A stretch of DNA of 64,000 bases from Typhlomys cinereus (Eukaryota; Chordata; Mammalia; Rodentia; Platacanthomyidae), in assembly GCA_023101885.1 (NCBI GenBank), contig JALPQD010000102.1, positions 5,082,971 through 5,146,970 of the forward strand, given 5' to 3'. The translations under genes and the position numbers were made by a program. The notes under the pieces were generated by a model. The model saw only the letters and a program-made list of their open reading frames with translations. It searched no databases and was not told the DNA's origin. Of the stretch, positions 11,745 to 23,952 are shown one piece after another; positions within the stretch are counted from its first letter, which is position 1, and every line of letters begins with the position of its first letter.

Positions 11745-12055
11745 GGGGGGCTGGAGAGGTAGCTCAGGGGTTAAGCCTCTGCCTTGCAGGCGGAAGGTCC
11801 TTAGTTCGGATCTTAGACCCCATGTATAGACATCGGGCAGGAGCGGAGGTGGCCTGCGTTTCTGGTCCTGATAGGGCGGAGCCTGTGAATCCCGGGGCAG
11901 AGTAAACAAGGAGGAGGAGATCCATGGTGGTTCCTGATTCATCCGTAGTTCTAGACACACATACACACATACACGCACACACACACATACACGCACACAC
12001 ACACATACACGTGCACAATTGAATAAATAATAAAAAATTGAAAAAAACAACAACA
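11745..12055 (+). mobile_element. Young tRNA-head SINE with (CA)n tail, copy 2
   Basis: Same family as the element at 5840-6097: head ctggagaggtagctcagg, right half with gggcggagcctgtgaatccc, then a (CA)n tail mixed with ACGC/ATAC units and a degenerate A-rich end. It is flanked by the duplication AAGGAAGCTGGGG (11732-11744 and 12056-12068). Mutations in the box-B region (ccttagttcggatctt) suggest it is slightly older than copy 1. Confidence 0.85.
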
Positions 12056-12394
12056 AAGGAAGCTGGGGCTGGGGTGGGAAGGGCATGCCTTTCCTGCTTT
12101 CCCAGCAATGGCTGTGAAGGCCTTAGAGCAACACCTCACCCATCATGCTGTGCCTGCCCAAGTGATAGCGCCATCATTCAGCCCATGAGCATCACGGCTG
12201 CCCTTCATTTCTTACAACATCCATCTTTACCCAATCTAGCTCCTTTCCTCCCACTTCACTGGATGTTCCCACCATCATTCCTGATCCCATTTCAAATGCC
12301 ACCTCATCTCTTTACTCTCTACCTGTAGTCACACTCTACACCACCTCCTGTCCCCTTATAAATACCCTACCTCCTGCTTTCATATTAACTACCT

Positions 12395-12745
12395 TTGAGG
12401 GTTTGCATGTAAAATATGACCCATAGGCCCATGTGTTTGAACACTGCATCTCCAGATGGCACAGCTGGTTTGGTGGGGTGTGGAACCTTCAGAAAGTGGG
12501 ACCTGGATGGAGGCATGGGTGGAATGGATCTTGGGATTATAGTCTAGTCTGGCTTCCAGCCCATTTACTTGCTATCTGATCACCCAGATATGATCAATTC
12601 TTCACACACTCTGCCACCATGGAATCACCCTGCCTTCCCCACCATGATGGACAGTATCTCTGCCAACCTTGAGCCAAAATAAATCCTCCCTCCCTTAAGA
12701 TACTTCCTGTCACCAGTTTGGTCACAGAGAGAAGTAAGTAGTGCA
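12395..12745 (+). mobile_element. URR1-type hAT MITE remnant
   Basis: Contains the signature order of this rodent non-autonomous DNA transposon: a gtggaaccttcagaaagtgg block, a ccttccccaccatgatggac block, then gagccaaaataaatcctcc and ccttaagatacttcctgtc. It has no coding capacity. Family name is from recalled consensus; the exact ends and terminal inverted repeats are not resolved. Confidence 0.55.
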
Positions 12746-12899
12746 ACACTCACCTTATTTCCCTCTTAATTCACTCACTCACTGCAACCTGCCTTCAGCA
12801 CCCACAACTCCATTACTCTTGAAAAGGTCTCCAATGGTCTCTAAGTGGGCAAGTTAACTAGTCTCCTCTTTCCTTGTCCTATCAGAAATCTTTGCAGCA

Positions 12900-13455
12900 A
12901 AACTGCAAAAGAAAATCAACAAACCATAATCCAGAACTTCAGAGACTCTATATCAACCACCTAGAACTAGGCCAGCCTAATCTCTCCCCATCCTGAAGCT
13001 CAGGGAAATTTGCGGAAGAGGGGGCGGTAAGATTGTAAGAGCACAACGATGGGAGGAGCAATGATATGCAAGATACTCCACACAAATTAGGGCCAAAGCA
13101 ATCATAATTGGACTTTGCATGCCCTGCGCAATGTCCAACACACTATTGACCCCACAAAGTCTAGCATTTGCTAAAGGCACCAAGATCCTTGGAGGCAAGG
13201 GATTGACAGCCACAATAATGTTCCTATGCTTAAGGGGAACACAGGAAAGGGTTCAGGGAAATGCAACTGGGTCCTTGTACGTCATCGGAGAGGAGGGCCC
13301 AGAGGAGAGTCTGGCATGCACATTACAGGATTCTCTGGGGATTGGGGGGGAGGCACTGGGGGATAAGGAGGGAGGGGTGAGGGGAGGGGGAGCAGGGGGG
13401 AGGAGGAGGGAGGGAGGGAACTGGTGTACCTATTAAGTTTATATGAGTGGAAATA

Positions 13456-13486
<31 letters not shown>

Positions 13487-13493
13487 TAATAAA
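12900..13493 (+). mobile_element. 5'-truncated LINE-1 (3' UTR fragment)
   Basis: About 594 bp that aligns with the 3' UTR of the two full-length L1s at 18-32 kb. It shares the block starting aactgcaaaagaaaatcaac, the block cttgtacgtcatcggagagg and the G-rich polypurine tract at 13333-13420. It ends in a tail that has become an (AAT)n/(GAT)n microsatellite. A perfect 16-bp target-site duplication, AGAAATCTTTGCAGCA, flanks it at 12884-12899 and 13494-13509. It is therefore an ordinary L1 insertion that lost everything 5' of the UTR. Confidence 0.92.
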
Positions 13494-13654
13494 AGAAATC
13501 TTTGCAGCATATTTGACCAGCCTTATTCTTTGAAGTCCTCTCTGTGCCCTCGATATAACTTATCCTGGTATTTATACTGGTGGGGTCCTTTTTCTCTAAT
13601 GGACTAATGGGCAAAGTTGCAAAAATTCACCACAATCTTTATAATGCTTAATCT

Positions 13655-13956
13655 CTTGAAAAATTTAGTGTGTTGTATGTATGCTTGCATGTGCATGAGT
13701 GTGTGAGCATATGTATCTATGTATATTAGAAGCCCTGTGTGTGTGGAGACCCAACTCCCAATAGTGACTTGAGGAATCACCATGGATTACTATACCTCCT
13801 TTTTGCTTTGCTCTAGGATTTCCTAGGCTCCATCTTTGAGGACAGGAAGTGTGGGCTGCAGCAATTTCTTCATGGCAAGGGATCTGGGATTTGATCTCAG
13901 GTCTGTCTGCTTATGAGGCAGAGGCTTAATCCCTGGGCCATCTCTCTAGCCCATGA
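13655..13956 (-). mobile_element. Old copy of the tRNA-head SINE, reverse
   Basis: Read on the minus strand the head starts gggctagagagatggcccag, followed by a right half with the same layout as the young SINE family and a degenerate CA-rich tail (plus-strand TG tract 13670-13720). It is considerably diverged. No target duplication was identified with confidence. Confidence 0.65.
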
Positions 13957-14059
13957 TGTTTAATATTTGCTTAATATTGATAGTCAATTAGATATGATTT
14001 AGAATCGTAGAAAACATGTCTACAAATATCTATAAGGATGTTTCTTAAAAGGTTTCAAT

Positions 14060-14155
14060 GAAGAAGGAAGACTCACATTGAATGTGGGCAGAACCATGCA
14101 CATGGGCTAGGATCATGACTGAATAATAGAGAGAAAGGGAATTGAACACAAACAT

Positions 14156-14204
<49 letters not shown>

Positions 14205-14385
14205 CACCCTCCTTCCCCCCTCTGGCTGTGAACAAAATGTGGCCAGACACTCTATGCAAATCTTTCCTGCAATGCTTTTAACTGTCACTATGAGACACAA
14301 TGCCTTAAAGTATAAATCCTTCCTCCCTTAAGTTGCTTCTCATTTGTTATAAACATCTGATCACAACGAAGAGAAAAGCAACTAA
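14060..14385 (+). mobile_element. URR1-type MITE remnant with (TC)n expansion
   Basis: Shows the gtgggcagaaccatgcacat block, the taaatccttcctcccttaag block, and an end reading aaaagcaactaacacg typical of rodent URR1 elements. A (TC)n array at 14157-14200 lies in its centre and probably expanded after insertion. Confidence 0.5.
14157..14200. repeat. (TC)n microsatellite
   Basis: An uninterrupted dinucleotide CT/TC array of about 43 bp within a MITE remnant. Confidence 0.95.
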
Positions 14386-15524
14386 CACGACCCCCAGCTT
14401 CTTTCTTCCTAACCAGCTCTCTGGATGACTCCAAACCTGGCTTTGGATAAACAGCTACCAGAGCCGGTAGAAAGGCTTCGCAAGTGCAGAGATGGCAATC
14501 ACTCCAGAGACTCTGCATCCTTCCATGGTAAGCTGTTAATGCCGCCACAAGAAGGCATCCATCAATCCTCTGACATATCACATTGCATGACAGAGTGAAC
14601 ACCAGAGGCAAAGAAGAAATCAATAACTGACATCTGAAAATATAAAACAGTCAACTGCCAGTTGCCCAAAGCGTCACATTAATCCAACTTAGTTTACAGT
14701 CCATCCTTACTCAGGAGAGCATAACTACTAAGTTTGGAAAGTTGCGCTTTCTAACACACTTTGTTCTCTACCTATATTTATTCTACTGCTTAAAAAGTCA
14801 TATTGAACACCCGCCCCTATGAATAAATTCATTCCTAAACAGTCATTTGATAGAGTTCCTACATCAAGCTCTTCATGTGAACTTCCCTACCCAGTCCTGA
14901 CATACATTAGCCCCCAGCAGAACGGCACTTAAGTAAATCTGCCCTGAAAGCCTACTCTGAAGGTTGGTTGACTGATTTTTACTAAAGCAAGGCAAAAAGA
15001 ATAATAAATTCCTAAAATCTAAGAAATACCTTTATCTTCAGAAGCTTGAAGTCAAAAATCTCTTTCAAAGAATTCCTTAGGAGACCTCAAAAAATGAGTG
15101 ATAATACACACAGAGCAACAGGAGCCCAAGGATTAATACCATTGTTCTGACTTGCAACCAGAAAAGTATAGTCCCCCAGGGCAGATAGCAGAACTCAGGC
15201 ATTGACAGGCTACAAGTGGCCGGTCCCGCTGGGCACTACCTTTAAGGTGGCTTCAGGCTCTAATCTGAAGGGCTGTGCAGGGCTTGAAAGGGAGTCTAAG
15301 ATTGTATTTTTCTGACTGAAAAGCAATCTATGGAATCAAATACAAAAAATAATTTTATGTAGGTAAACATCAAAAACAATCTTAGGAATGCCTTTCAGAG
15401 TCCATAACTACTAACACTGACATTTTACTTGCTTTTAGTTACTGTCTTATACATGTAAGATTTTCATGTAGATGAGATTATATGACATGTGGGCACGTAG
15501 GGCTGTTTAAAATTTTTAAACTCA

Positions 15525-15890
15525 TGTCATGGTTTGAATTTGAGTCGTTAACCACGAGTTCATGTTTGCATCCTCAGCTGATGCTAATGTTTGGAAAGAT
15601 CACAGCACTTTTAGGAGGGAGAGCCTTGCTGGCGGAAGGCATGTCCCAGTGGGTGGGCCTTGAGTTGGGTACCCCTGCCATGTTTCCATTTGTTGTCTGT
15701 TTTTGCTGTCGGCTGTTTGCTCTCTCTTGGCCTCCATGAGCTTCCTCCAACCTCTGTGGCCTGCCACACCTCTTTGGCATAACATGCTCTATCTCCCCTC
15801 TGGAGCCATAGGCCAATTAAATCTCCATTTCAACTTTTAAGTTGTTCTGAATGTTGTCTCATAGCAGCAGAAAGAGTAATTGCAACAATT
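15525..15890 (+). mobile_element. URR1-type MITE remnant
   Basis: Begins gtcatggtttgaatttgagt, continues with gagagccttgctggcggaag and ggagccataggccaattaaa, and ends near gcagaaagagtaattgcaac. This is the order of the second URR1 subfamily seen in rodents. It has no coding capacity, and the two mirror-image open frames over it are artefacts. Confidence 0.55.
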
Positions 15891-16387
15891 CAGTATCATC
15901 CTCATTTCCATATGTCATTAGGGACTCCGTAAACATCATTTTTGGGGACTACACAATAGTCCTGCATTGAGTAAACAAAAATAAAAGGTGTTTTTTCCTC
16001 AAGGTTTGACCATTTATTTGAGTTGTCTCTCTTTTTCTAATTACGACTGTGATGGAAGTTTTATCATAAATTCTCACCTGTATTATTTCCTAAAGGGCAA
16101 TGTTAAGAGTGTGTATACTAAGATCACTGAAGCTTGTGCTTGTGAAGCGAGGAATGCATCTCAAGCACAGAAGTAATTATTATAAATGCACCCTCTCTTC
16201 TTAAGAGCTGAAGTGCACTTTCTCTATTTCATGAATGAGAAATCCAAGATAGAGCACATACAGTTTTGCTCACATGGGCCCTATGTAGCTGAACAGATAC
16301 CTTGAGAATGGCAGGCATAAAACACCACACAAACTTCTTAACACATACCACAAAGAAGGCTTGTATTCTTTTAATGCAGAGAGGCAC

Positions 16388-16550
16388 ACAGAGGCCAGCA
16401 AGATGGTTCAACAGTAAAAACACTTGGAATGTAAGCCTAGCTACGTGAATTCCGTCCCCAGAAACCGTAAGTTGATAGGAGAGAACCAGCCTCCAAAAGT
16501 TGCGCTCTGATCTTCACAAATGCACATATATACAAACAAATAAATACAGT
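16388..16550 (+). mobile_element. B3-like SINE remnant
   Basis: A head of the form ggccagcaagatggttcaac, then aagcctagctacgtgaattc, gagagaaccagcctccaaaa and an AAATAAATA-rich tail. This is the layout of rodent B3 (B2 superfamily) SINEs. Diverged; no clear target duplication. Confidence 0.65.
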
Positions 16551-16599
16551 AAATAGATATTTCATCATTATTTTGGCAGCACTAAAATTTTTTCCCTTT

Positions 16600-16865
16600 T
16601 TTGTGCATATATGTGGGTATGTGTAGAAAAAGGCACTATGTCTATACCTATGGTGGCATGAGGGCGATTGACTTCAGTGATCATCCTAGATTGTACTACC
16701 TCTTTATTCTTTGCTCTGGGGTTTCCTAAGCTCTATCCTCCAGGGCTGAAAGTGTAGGCAGCTGCCATTTCTACCCAGCATTTTCACCTGGGATCTGAGA
16801 TCTGAACTCAGGTCCTTTTGCTTGTGCGGCAGAGGCTTAACCACTGAGCCATCTCTTCAGCCCAG
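16600..16865 (-). mobile_element. Old copy of the tRNA-head SINE, reverse
   Basis: On the minus strand it begins gggctgaagagatggctcag and runs through the box-B-like region into the same type of right half, ending in a degenerate CA-rich tail near 16600. It is diverged compared with the copies at 5.8 and 63.7 kb. Confidence 0.65.
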
Positions 16866-17874
16866 TACTAAGAAATTTTTTTAAAATATGAAACAATCTT
16901 GGCTAATTTAGTTGAAAATTGTTATTGACTTGTTTTACTTTTTTGTAAGCTAAATTTGAAAATAATCATTTTTTCTTTCAAATAAATATTTAAATGGGCA
17001 CAGAATTCATAAAGCCCTCAACCTGGTGGGGAAAAATGACCTGGAGTATATAATTTTAACTGAATAAATAACAATGTGCATCATTAAACAGCGAGTTCTT
17101 TCCTCACCCACAGTGAACAGCCTTTACTTATCAAGATGAATGAGTCACCACACTCTCTGTGATACAAAGGTACCAAATTTGTGAAGTCTGAGCACAAGTA
17201 GAAGATAGGAGAAAGCAAAACAGAACTCAAACCCAACCTGATGTGCATTAGAGCTATTAGACCCAGATCTGCCTCCACCAGAACCATCCCTACGCTCTCT
17301 TCCTACACCAGCCCAGAAAAAGCCCTGAGGGGAAGCATCAGCTAGACCATTCACTTGTTCTTATTTCCCGCCAAGGAGTAAGTTGAGGCAACCAATGAAA
17401 TATTCAAGGACTCAACAGCTGAGTAGAATTGGATTGTACTTCTTAGCTATATTCAGGGCTATATGCAGACAGTGTCCTGTGACACAGGGCAAGAGGGATG
17501 GTAAAGCAGTTGACTGAGCAATGCAGGGTACAATGAGCATGGAGCTATTGCAGGGCATGAGACTCAAGATGCTATGAAGATGGCTACAGAGATGAGGACA
17601 GGGTACCCTGGCAATATATAACAAGGGAACCAATTCAGTCCAAGGGTGAAGAACACTCTCCAGATTCGGGGGCAGGGGGAGACAGAGAGACAAAGAGAGA
17701 TAGAGAGAACACCTCAGTGGGAGTTAGTTGCAAGAAAATCAGGTAGGGTGACGGGCTGGAAAGTATTCTGAGGAAGAGGGAACTGCTTGGTAAAAACCCA
17801 ACAGCTGAATGGGATGCATTGCCCTTAATAAACTGACAGATTTCAGCGTGGTTGAATTTTAAGGAATACACAAA

Positions 17875-17985
17875 GCCCAGCAGAGTAGTGCATGTTTGTA
17901 ATCTCCACACTCAGGAGGCCACGGCAAAGGGATTATCAAGGAACATTATGACACCCTGTCTCAAAAAGCCAAAGCCAAACCAAAT
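17875..17985 (+). mobile_element. B1-like (7SL-derived) SINE fragment
   Basis: A short stretch with gtagtgcatgtttgtaatct, cactcaggaggccacgg and a 3' part ending ccctgtctcaaaaagcc, matching the order of B1 landmarks. Highly diverged. Confidence 0.5.
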
Positions 17986-18117
17986 CAACCCAACTAACCA
18001 ACAAACAAAAACATACAAAAGAACTACTCAGGACTGGAGACACGAGGTTTGGGAAACCTTAATAAACCAGGAAAAGAGTCAGCTTTTACCCCCAAACAAC
18101 TGGAAATCTATGTATAG

Positions 18118-18256
18118 TGTGGGGGGTATGCAAGTGTATATTGGAGGACAACTTTGTGCAGTCATTTCTCACTTCTATCAGTTAGATTTTGGGTTTCAAA
18201 CCCAGATCTTCAGACTTGGCAACAAGTGTGTTTACCTTCAAAACCATCTTGACAGC
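18118..18256 (-). mobile_element. Reverse B3-like SINE remnant
   Basis: Minus-strand reading gives a degenerate tRNA head (complement of cttggcaacaagtgtgttta) and a body whose complement reads ggaggacaactttgtgcagt, as in B3 elements. The tail region is TG-rich. Old and diverged. Confidence 0.45.
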
Positions 18257-18369
18257 TGTCCCTCCTGTTCTTACTTGTACAACTTCTACATATGCATAAG
18301 TCCCATTTGTCCTGATAACAATTCACCACAGGATTATTCTAGAAGGACTTCTACTTAACTAGGCAGGTT

Positions 18370-18384
18370 AACAATACTAGCTGA
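18370..18384. repeat. Target-site duplication of L1-A (5' copy)
   Basis: AACAATACTAGCTGA here corresponds to AACAATATTCGCTGA at 32514-32528, immediately after the poly-A of the outer L1. Thirteen of 15 bases match, consistent with an old insertion. It fixes the outer ends of the nested L1 structure. Confidence 0.8.
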
Positions 18385-18955
18385 GCCTTCCCCTCCACTC
18401 CGCTGCCTGGTCCAGCCTGGCCTCACCGCGCCCCGACCCAGGTAAGCTCGGTCCCCGCCCACCCCCAGAGCCCCAGGCCACCCAAGTGGACCCAGCTCCT
18501 CCCACCATCCAGCCAGAGCCTCACGCGCAGGGCCTGGGAGGAGGAGACAGTACCCCCTCTGCGCCCGCCCCCCCCCAGGTGCCCCGGGTTTAAATAGCGC
18601 CCCGCCGACGCCCCATCCCCCCTTCACCTCCACTCCGCTGCCCGGGACGCGCGCACAGTCCAGCCGGGCCTCACCACCCCGCGACCCAGGTAAGCTCGGT
18701 CCCCGCCCATCCCCAGAGACCCAGGCCACCCAGCTTCTCCCATCATCCAGCCAGAGCAGCGTGCTCAGGGCCTGGGAGGAGGAGAGGGCACCCGCTCTGC
18801 GCCCGAGCCCCGCCCTCAGGTCCCCCAGGATTAAATAGCGCCCCGCCAACGCCCCATCCTCACATCCCCTCCACTCGGCCACCTGACAGGCCTCACCATG
18901 CCGCAATCTAGGAAAGCTCAGTCCCCGCCTACCGCCAGAGCCCCAGGCCAAATAA
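18385..18955 (+). promoter_or_regulatory. L1-A 5' UTR: three tandem GC-rich promoter units
   Basis: Three imperfect units of about 222-248 bp are marked by recurring splice-donor-like words (ggtaagctcg at 18441 and 18689, decayed ggaaagctca at 18911). TATA-like gggtttaaatag and ggattaaatag occur once each between them. The array joins ORF1 through the AT-rich leader ggccaaataattcagtttag, shared with L1-B. Promoter function is inferred from position and from the monomer promoters known in rodent L1s. Confidence 0.75.
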
Positions 18956-19013
18956 TTCAGTTTAGTGAAAAACGCACAGAAATTAAAAGAAGATCTTAAG
19001 AGTTAAAACGACA

Positions 19014-20077
19014 ATGCCAAAGTCAAAGTGCAAATCCATGAGAAACAACACTCAAGTAAACAAATCTCCCACTGAAGGAATTAATCCCATAATGTTAGAC
19101 TCCAACCAGAACAAACCCATGGAAAATGGCCAAGAAAGCCTGACCCAGGATAACGACCTTCAAAATATGATCATTACCATGTTCAATATATGAAAGAGGA
19201 AATCAGGGAGGAATTAAATAATCGAATCAATCGCTTTGAGGAGGAACACAACAGACACATGGAGGAGTTGAGAAAAACAGTGCAAGAATCAAAAACTGGC
19301 ATAGAGCAGTTAAAGCAGACTCAAGCAGAGTTTAAAACTGAGCTAAAAGACAAGTTATCTTCAACCCAGAACTCCACAGAGAGTCTTATCAGCAGAACTA
19401 ATGAAGCAGAAAACAAAATTTCAGATCTTGAAGATAAAGTGGGAGTATTAACCAGCTCAATGGAAGAGATTGTTAAAGCCAAAAAGATGCTTGAGAGAAA
19501 TATCCAGGAGATATGGGACACCGTGAAGAAGCCCAACATGTGTATTCATGCAATACCAGAGCAAGAATCTCAAAATACTACCCCTGAGAAAATTTTTCAA
19601 ACGATCATCAAGGAAAACTTTCCTCGTCTAAAAAAAGAGGGGCCCATCCATATACAAGAGGCATTCCGCACCCCAAACAGATGTGACCAAAACAGAAGCT
19701 CGCCACGGCAAATAAGAGTCAAAACACTCCACATTCAACATAAAGAACTGGTGCTGAGAGCTTCAAGGGAGAAAAAACAAGTCACTTTTAAAGGTAAATC
19801 TATTAAAATAACAAATGACTTCTCAATGGAAACACTAAAAGCAAGAAGAGCATGGAGAGACATACTTCAAGTATTGAATGAGCAAAAATGTCAACCCAGG
19901 CTGATTTACCCTGCAAAATTATCAGTCATGATCGAGGGAAACAGAAAAATCTTCCAGCACAAAGACAACTTGAAGGGATACATGTCCACCAAACGAGGCC
20001 TTCAAGAAATGCTAGAAATGATACTCAAGCGTGAAGAAAAAAACAGTCATATCCAGGAGAACAGAAGGCAAGTATAA
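19014..20077 (+). pseudogene. L1-A ORF1 (RNA-binding protein), frameshifted
   Basis: L1 ORF1p is a trimeric coiled-coil RNA chaperone that packages L1 RNA. The frame opens at 19014 (MPKSKCKS...), but a single-base deletion near 19188 relative to L1-B creates an immediate stop. The remaining 295-codon frame (19190-20077) carries the coiled coil, the RRM-like part (motif with IPEQESQN) and the C-terminal domain (YPAKLSVMIEG). The ATG used two codons upstream in L1-B is ACG here. It is not expected to give full-length protein. Confidence 0.9.
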
Positions 20078-20127
20078 CACCATTAAAAGCAAAGCAATAT
20101 ACTTATAAAAACTACTAAACATAATAA

Positions 20128-23100
20128 ATGTCTGGAATCAAAAATAGTTTCACCATTATAACACTAAATGTTAATGGAATCAACTCACCGATCAAGAGAC
20201 ACAGATTACAAATTTGGATTAAAAATCAAAATTCATCAATCTGCTGCCTGCAGGAAACCCATCTCAACACAAAAGATAGGCATGCCTTAAAAATGAAAGG
20301 CTGGTCAATAATTCTACAAGCTAATGGAAGCAGAAAACAGGCAGGGGTAGCCATTATGATATCAGACAAAGTGGACTTCAAACCAAAGAAAATTATAAGA
20401 GACACAGATGGATACTACATTTTAGTCACAGGTACAATTCACCAGGAAGACTTCACAATACTGAACATATATGCACCCAATACGGGCCCCTCCACATTCA
20501 TTAAGAAAATCCTACAGCGTCTAAAGCAAGAAATCAACCCCCAAACGATAATTCTTGGGGACTTCAACACCGCCCTCTCAACATGGGATAGATCAACAGG
20601 TCAAAAGCTTAACAGAGACACTTTGGACCTTAATCAAACCCTTAAAGAAATGAACCTTACAGATCTCTATCAAACTTTTCACCCACGCACCAAAGAATAC
20701 ACATTTTTCTCAGCAGCACACGGAACTTTCTCCAAAAGAGATCACATATTGGGCCACAAAATGAATCTACACATATACAAAAAAGTTGAAATCCTAACCT
20801 GTGCCCTGTCAGACCACCATGGCCTAAAGCTGGACATCCACAACACAACAAACAAGAGAAAATACACTAACTCCTAGAAACTTAACAATATGATGCTGAA
20901 TGAGATCTGGATTCAGGAAGAAATTAAAAAGGAAATTCAAGATTTCCTGAAAGTGAATGATAATGAAAATTCAACTTACCAAAATCTCTGGGACACAATG
21001 AAAGCTGTTCTAAGAGGTAAGTTCATAGCTCTTAATGCCTACGTCAAAAAAATGGAAACATCAGAAATAAACAACTTAACAATGCAGCTTACAGCTTTAA
21101 AGAAACTAGAGCAATCTGATCCCAAAAGTAGTAGAAGAGAGGAGATTAGCAAACTAAGGGGAGAAATATCTGAAATCGAGATTAAGAAAACGATAGAAAA
21201 AAATCAACCAGTCAAAAAGCTGGTTCTTTGAAAAAAATCAGTAAGATTGATACACCCCTAGCTAAATTAACCAAAAGCAAGAGAGAGAAAACCCAAATTA
21301 ACAAAATTAGAAATGAACATGGAGTTATCACTACTGATATCCAAGAAATCAAGAGAGTTATAACATCATATTTCAAAAACTTATACTCTGTGAAGTTTGA
21401 CAACACAAAAGAGATGGATGAATTTCTAAGTAAACACAACTTACCTAAATTGAATCAGGAAGTTGTGAATTATTTAAATAGTCCTATAACATATAAGGAA
21501 ATTGAAGAAGTAATCTCAAATCTTCCCACCAAAAAATGTCTGGAACAGATGGATTCAGCACAGAGTTCTACCAGACATTTAAGGAGTTAATAACACCAAT
21601 ACTCCTTAAACTGTTCCATCAAATAGCAAAGGAAGGAACACTACCAAATTCCTTCTATGAAGCTAATATTGTCTTAATCCCAAAACCTAATTAAAGATTC
21701 ACTTAAAAAAGAAAACTATAGGCCGATCTGTCTGATGAACACAGACGCAAAGATTCTCAACAAAGTCTTAGGAAATTGGATTCAAAAACATATTAAAAAG
21801 ATCATTCACGGGGACCAAGTAGGCTTCATCCCCGGCACACAAGGTTGGTTCAACATACGCAAATCAATAAATGTAATTCATCATGTAAACCAGTCCAAAG
21901 TCCAAGATCACATGATACTCTCGATAGATGTGAAAAAAAACTTTTGACAAGATCCAACAGCCTTTTATGATCAAAACGCTAGAGACAGTAGGAATGGAAG
22001 GAACCTTTATCAATATAATAAAAGCTGTATACAACAAGCCCACAGCAAGGATTATGCTTAATGGGGAACAATTGGAAGCATTCCCACTTCGATCAGGAAC
22101 TAGACAAGGCTGTCCACTCTCACCACTTCTATTCAATATTGTACTTGAAGTCTTAGCTGAAGCCATAAGACAAGAAAGAGACATAAGAGGGATTCAAATC
22201 GGTAAGGAAGAAGTCAAGCTATCCCTATTTGCGGATGACATGATCTTATACCTGAGTGATCCCAAAAACTCCACCAGGAAGCTTCTGGAACTAATTGAGA
22301 AGTTCAGCAGGGTGGCAGGATACAAAATAAATGTGCAAAAATCAGAGGCCTTCCTATATGCCCAGAATGAAAGAAGTGAAAAAGCCTTGAGAGAAATAAT
22401 CCCATTTACTATAGCCCCTAAAAAAATGAAATACCTTGGTATAAACCTAACCAAAGAGGTAAAAGACCTTTACAATGAAAATTTTAAAACCCTAAAGAAA
22501 GAAATAGCAGAAGACACCAGAAGGTGGAAAGACCTCCCTTGTTCCTGGATTGGCAGAATCAACATCGTAAAAATGACCATCCTACCAAAGGCAATATACA
22601 GATTCAATGCTATACCAATCAAAATCCCAAAGCAATTCTTCAAAGAAGTTGACCAAACAATCTCAAAGTTCATATGGAGGCACAAAAGACCCAGGATAGC
22701 AAAGACAATCCTGAGTAACAAAAACACTGCTGGAGGTATTACCATACCAAACCTAAGTCTATACTACAAATCCATAGTTATAAAGACAGCCTGGTACTGG
22801 CTCCAAAATAGACACACAGATCAATGGATAAGGATTGAAGACCCAGATATAAGCCCACAAAATTACAGCCATTTGGTCTTTGACAAAGGAACCTAAAAAA
22901 TCCAATGAAAAAGAACTGCATCTTCAACAAATGGTGCTGGCAAAACTGGATCTCCACATGCAGAAGATTAAAGCTGGACCCGTACTTGTCACCATGTACA
23001 ACATTTAATTTCAAATGGATCAAGGACCTTGATATCAGGCCAGAGACTATAAAAAACATAGTTGAAAGGGTAGGGAACTCCCTCGAGCTGATTGGGCTAG

Positions 23101-23952
23101 GCCAACCTTTCCTAAACAGACATCCAATGGCACAGTCACTGCTACCAACTCTCAACAGTTGGGATCTTGTAAAATTAAAGAGCTTCTGTTCAGATAAAGA
23201 GATTGTAACATGAGCTCAAAGGCAACCCACAGAATGGGAGAAAATCTTCACTAACCACATATCTGATAGAACTCTGCTTTCCAGAGTACACAAAGAATTT
23301 AGAAAACAAAACACCAAGGAAACCAATGGCCCAATTAAAAAATGGGCCCTGGAACTTAAAAGAAACTTTACCAGGTATGAAATTAAAATGTCTAACAAAT
23401 ATCTTAAAAAATGCTCCACTTCCTTAGCCATCAGGGAAATGCAAATCAAAACTTCCCTGAGATATCATCTCACCCCGGTCAGGATGGCAAAAATCCACAA
23501 TACAAACAACAACAAATGCTGGAGAGGATGTGGAGAGAGGGGAATCTCTTACATTGCTGGTGGGAATGCAGGCTCATACAGCCACTCTGGCGAGCCGTCT
23601 GGAGATTCTTAAAGAAATTAAAGATTGAAATGCCATATGACCCTGCTATTCCACTTTTGGGAATAACCCCCCATACAGCAGAGGTTCACCTCGATAGCAC
23701 AAGCACGACCATGTTCATAGTAGCACTGTTTACAATAGCAAAGTCATGGAATCAATCCAAATGTCCAACAGTTGACGAGTGGATGAGGAAAAGGTGGTAC
23801 ATCTATACAATGGAATACTACTCAGCCATCAAAAATGATGAATTACTGGAATTTGCCGGGAATGGATGTCATTAGAAACAATTTTATTAAGTGAAGTATC
23901 CCAGACCCAGAAAATTAAGCGCCGTATGTACTCCCTAATAGGTGGCTCCTAG
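20128..23952 (+). pseudogene. L1-A ORF2 (endonuclease/reverse transcriptase), multiply broken
   Basis: Intact ORF2p nicks DNA and reverse-transcribes L1 RNA at the target site. Here the endonuclease part is open for 249 codons with QETH, GDFNT and SDHHG motifs, then a Trp codon is TAG at 20875-20877. Against L1-B there are single-base insertions near 21200, 21232, 21692 and 21935, deletions near 21540, 22915, 23555 and 23862, and further stops including TGA at 23211. The RT motif FADD survives at 22228-22239. The zinc-knuckle region near 23520-23580 is frameshifted. The natural terminator equivalent is TAG at 23950. Confidence 0.93.

Noticed and set aside
17852..18358. 168-codon plus-strand open frame next to L1-A
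   Set aside because: It runs through a B1 fragment and a reversed B3 SINE, so it is chance reading of repeats.
18355..18951. 198-codon minus-strand open frame
   Set aside because: It lies over the L1-A promoter units and is a composition artefact like those in L1-B.
20657..20851. Minus-strand hydrophobic frames over the L1 ORFs (also 21212-21439, 22194-22745, 28280-28678, 29103-30958)
   Set aside because: Antisense shadows of ORF2; their hydrophobicity follows from the A-rich sense strand.
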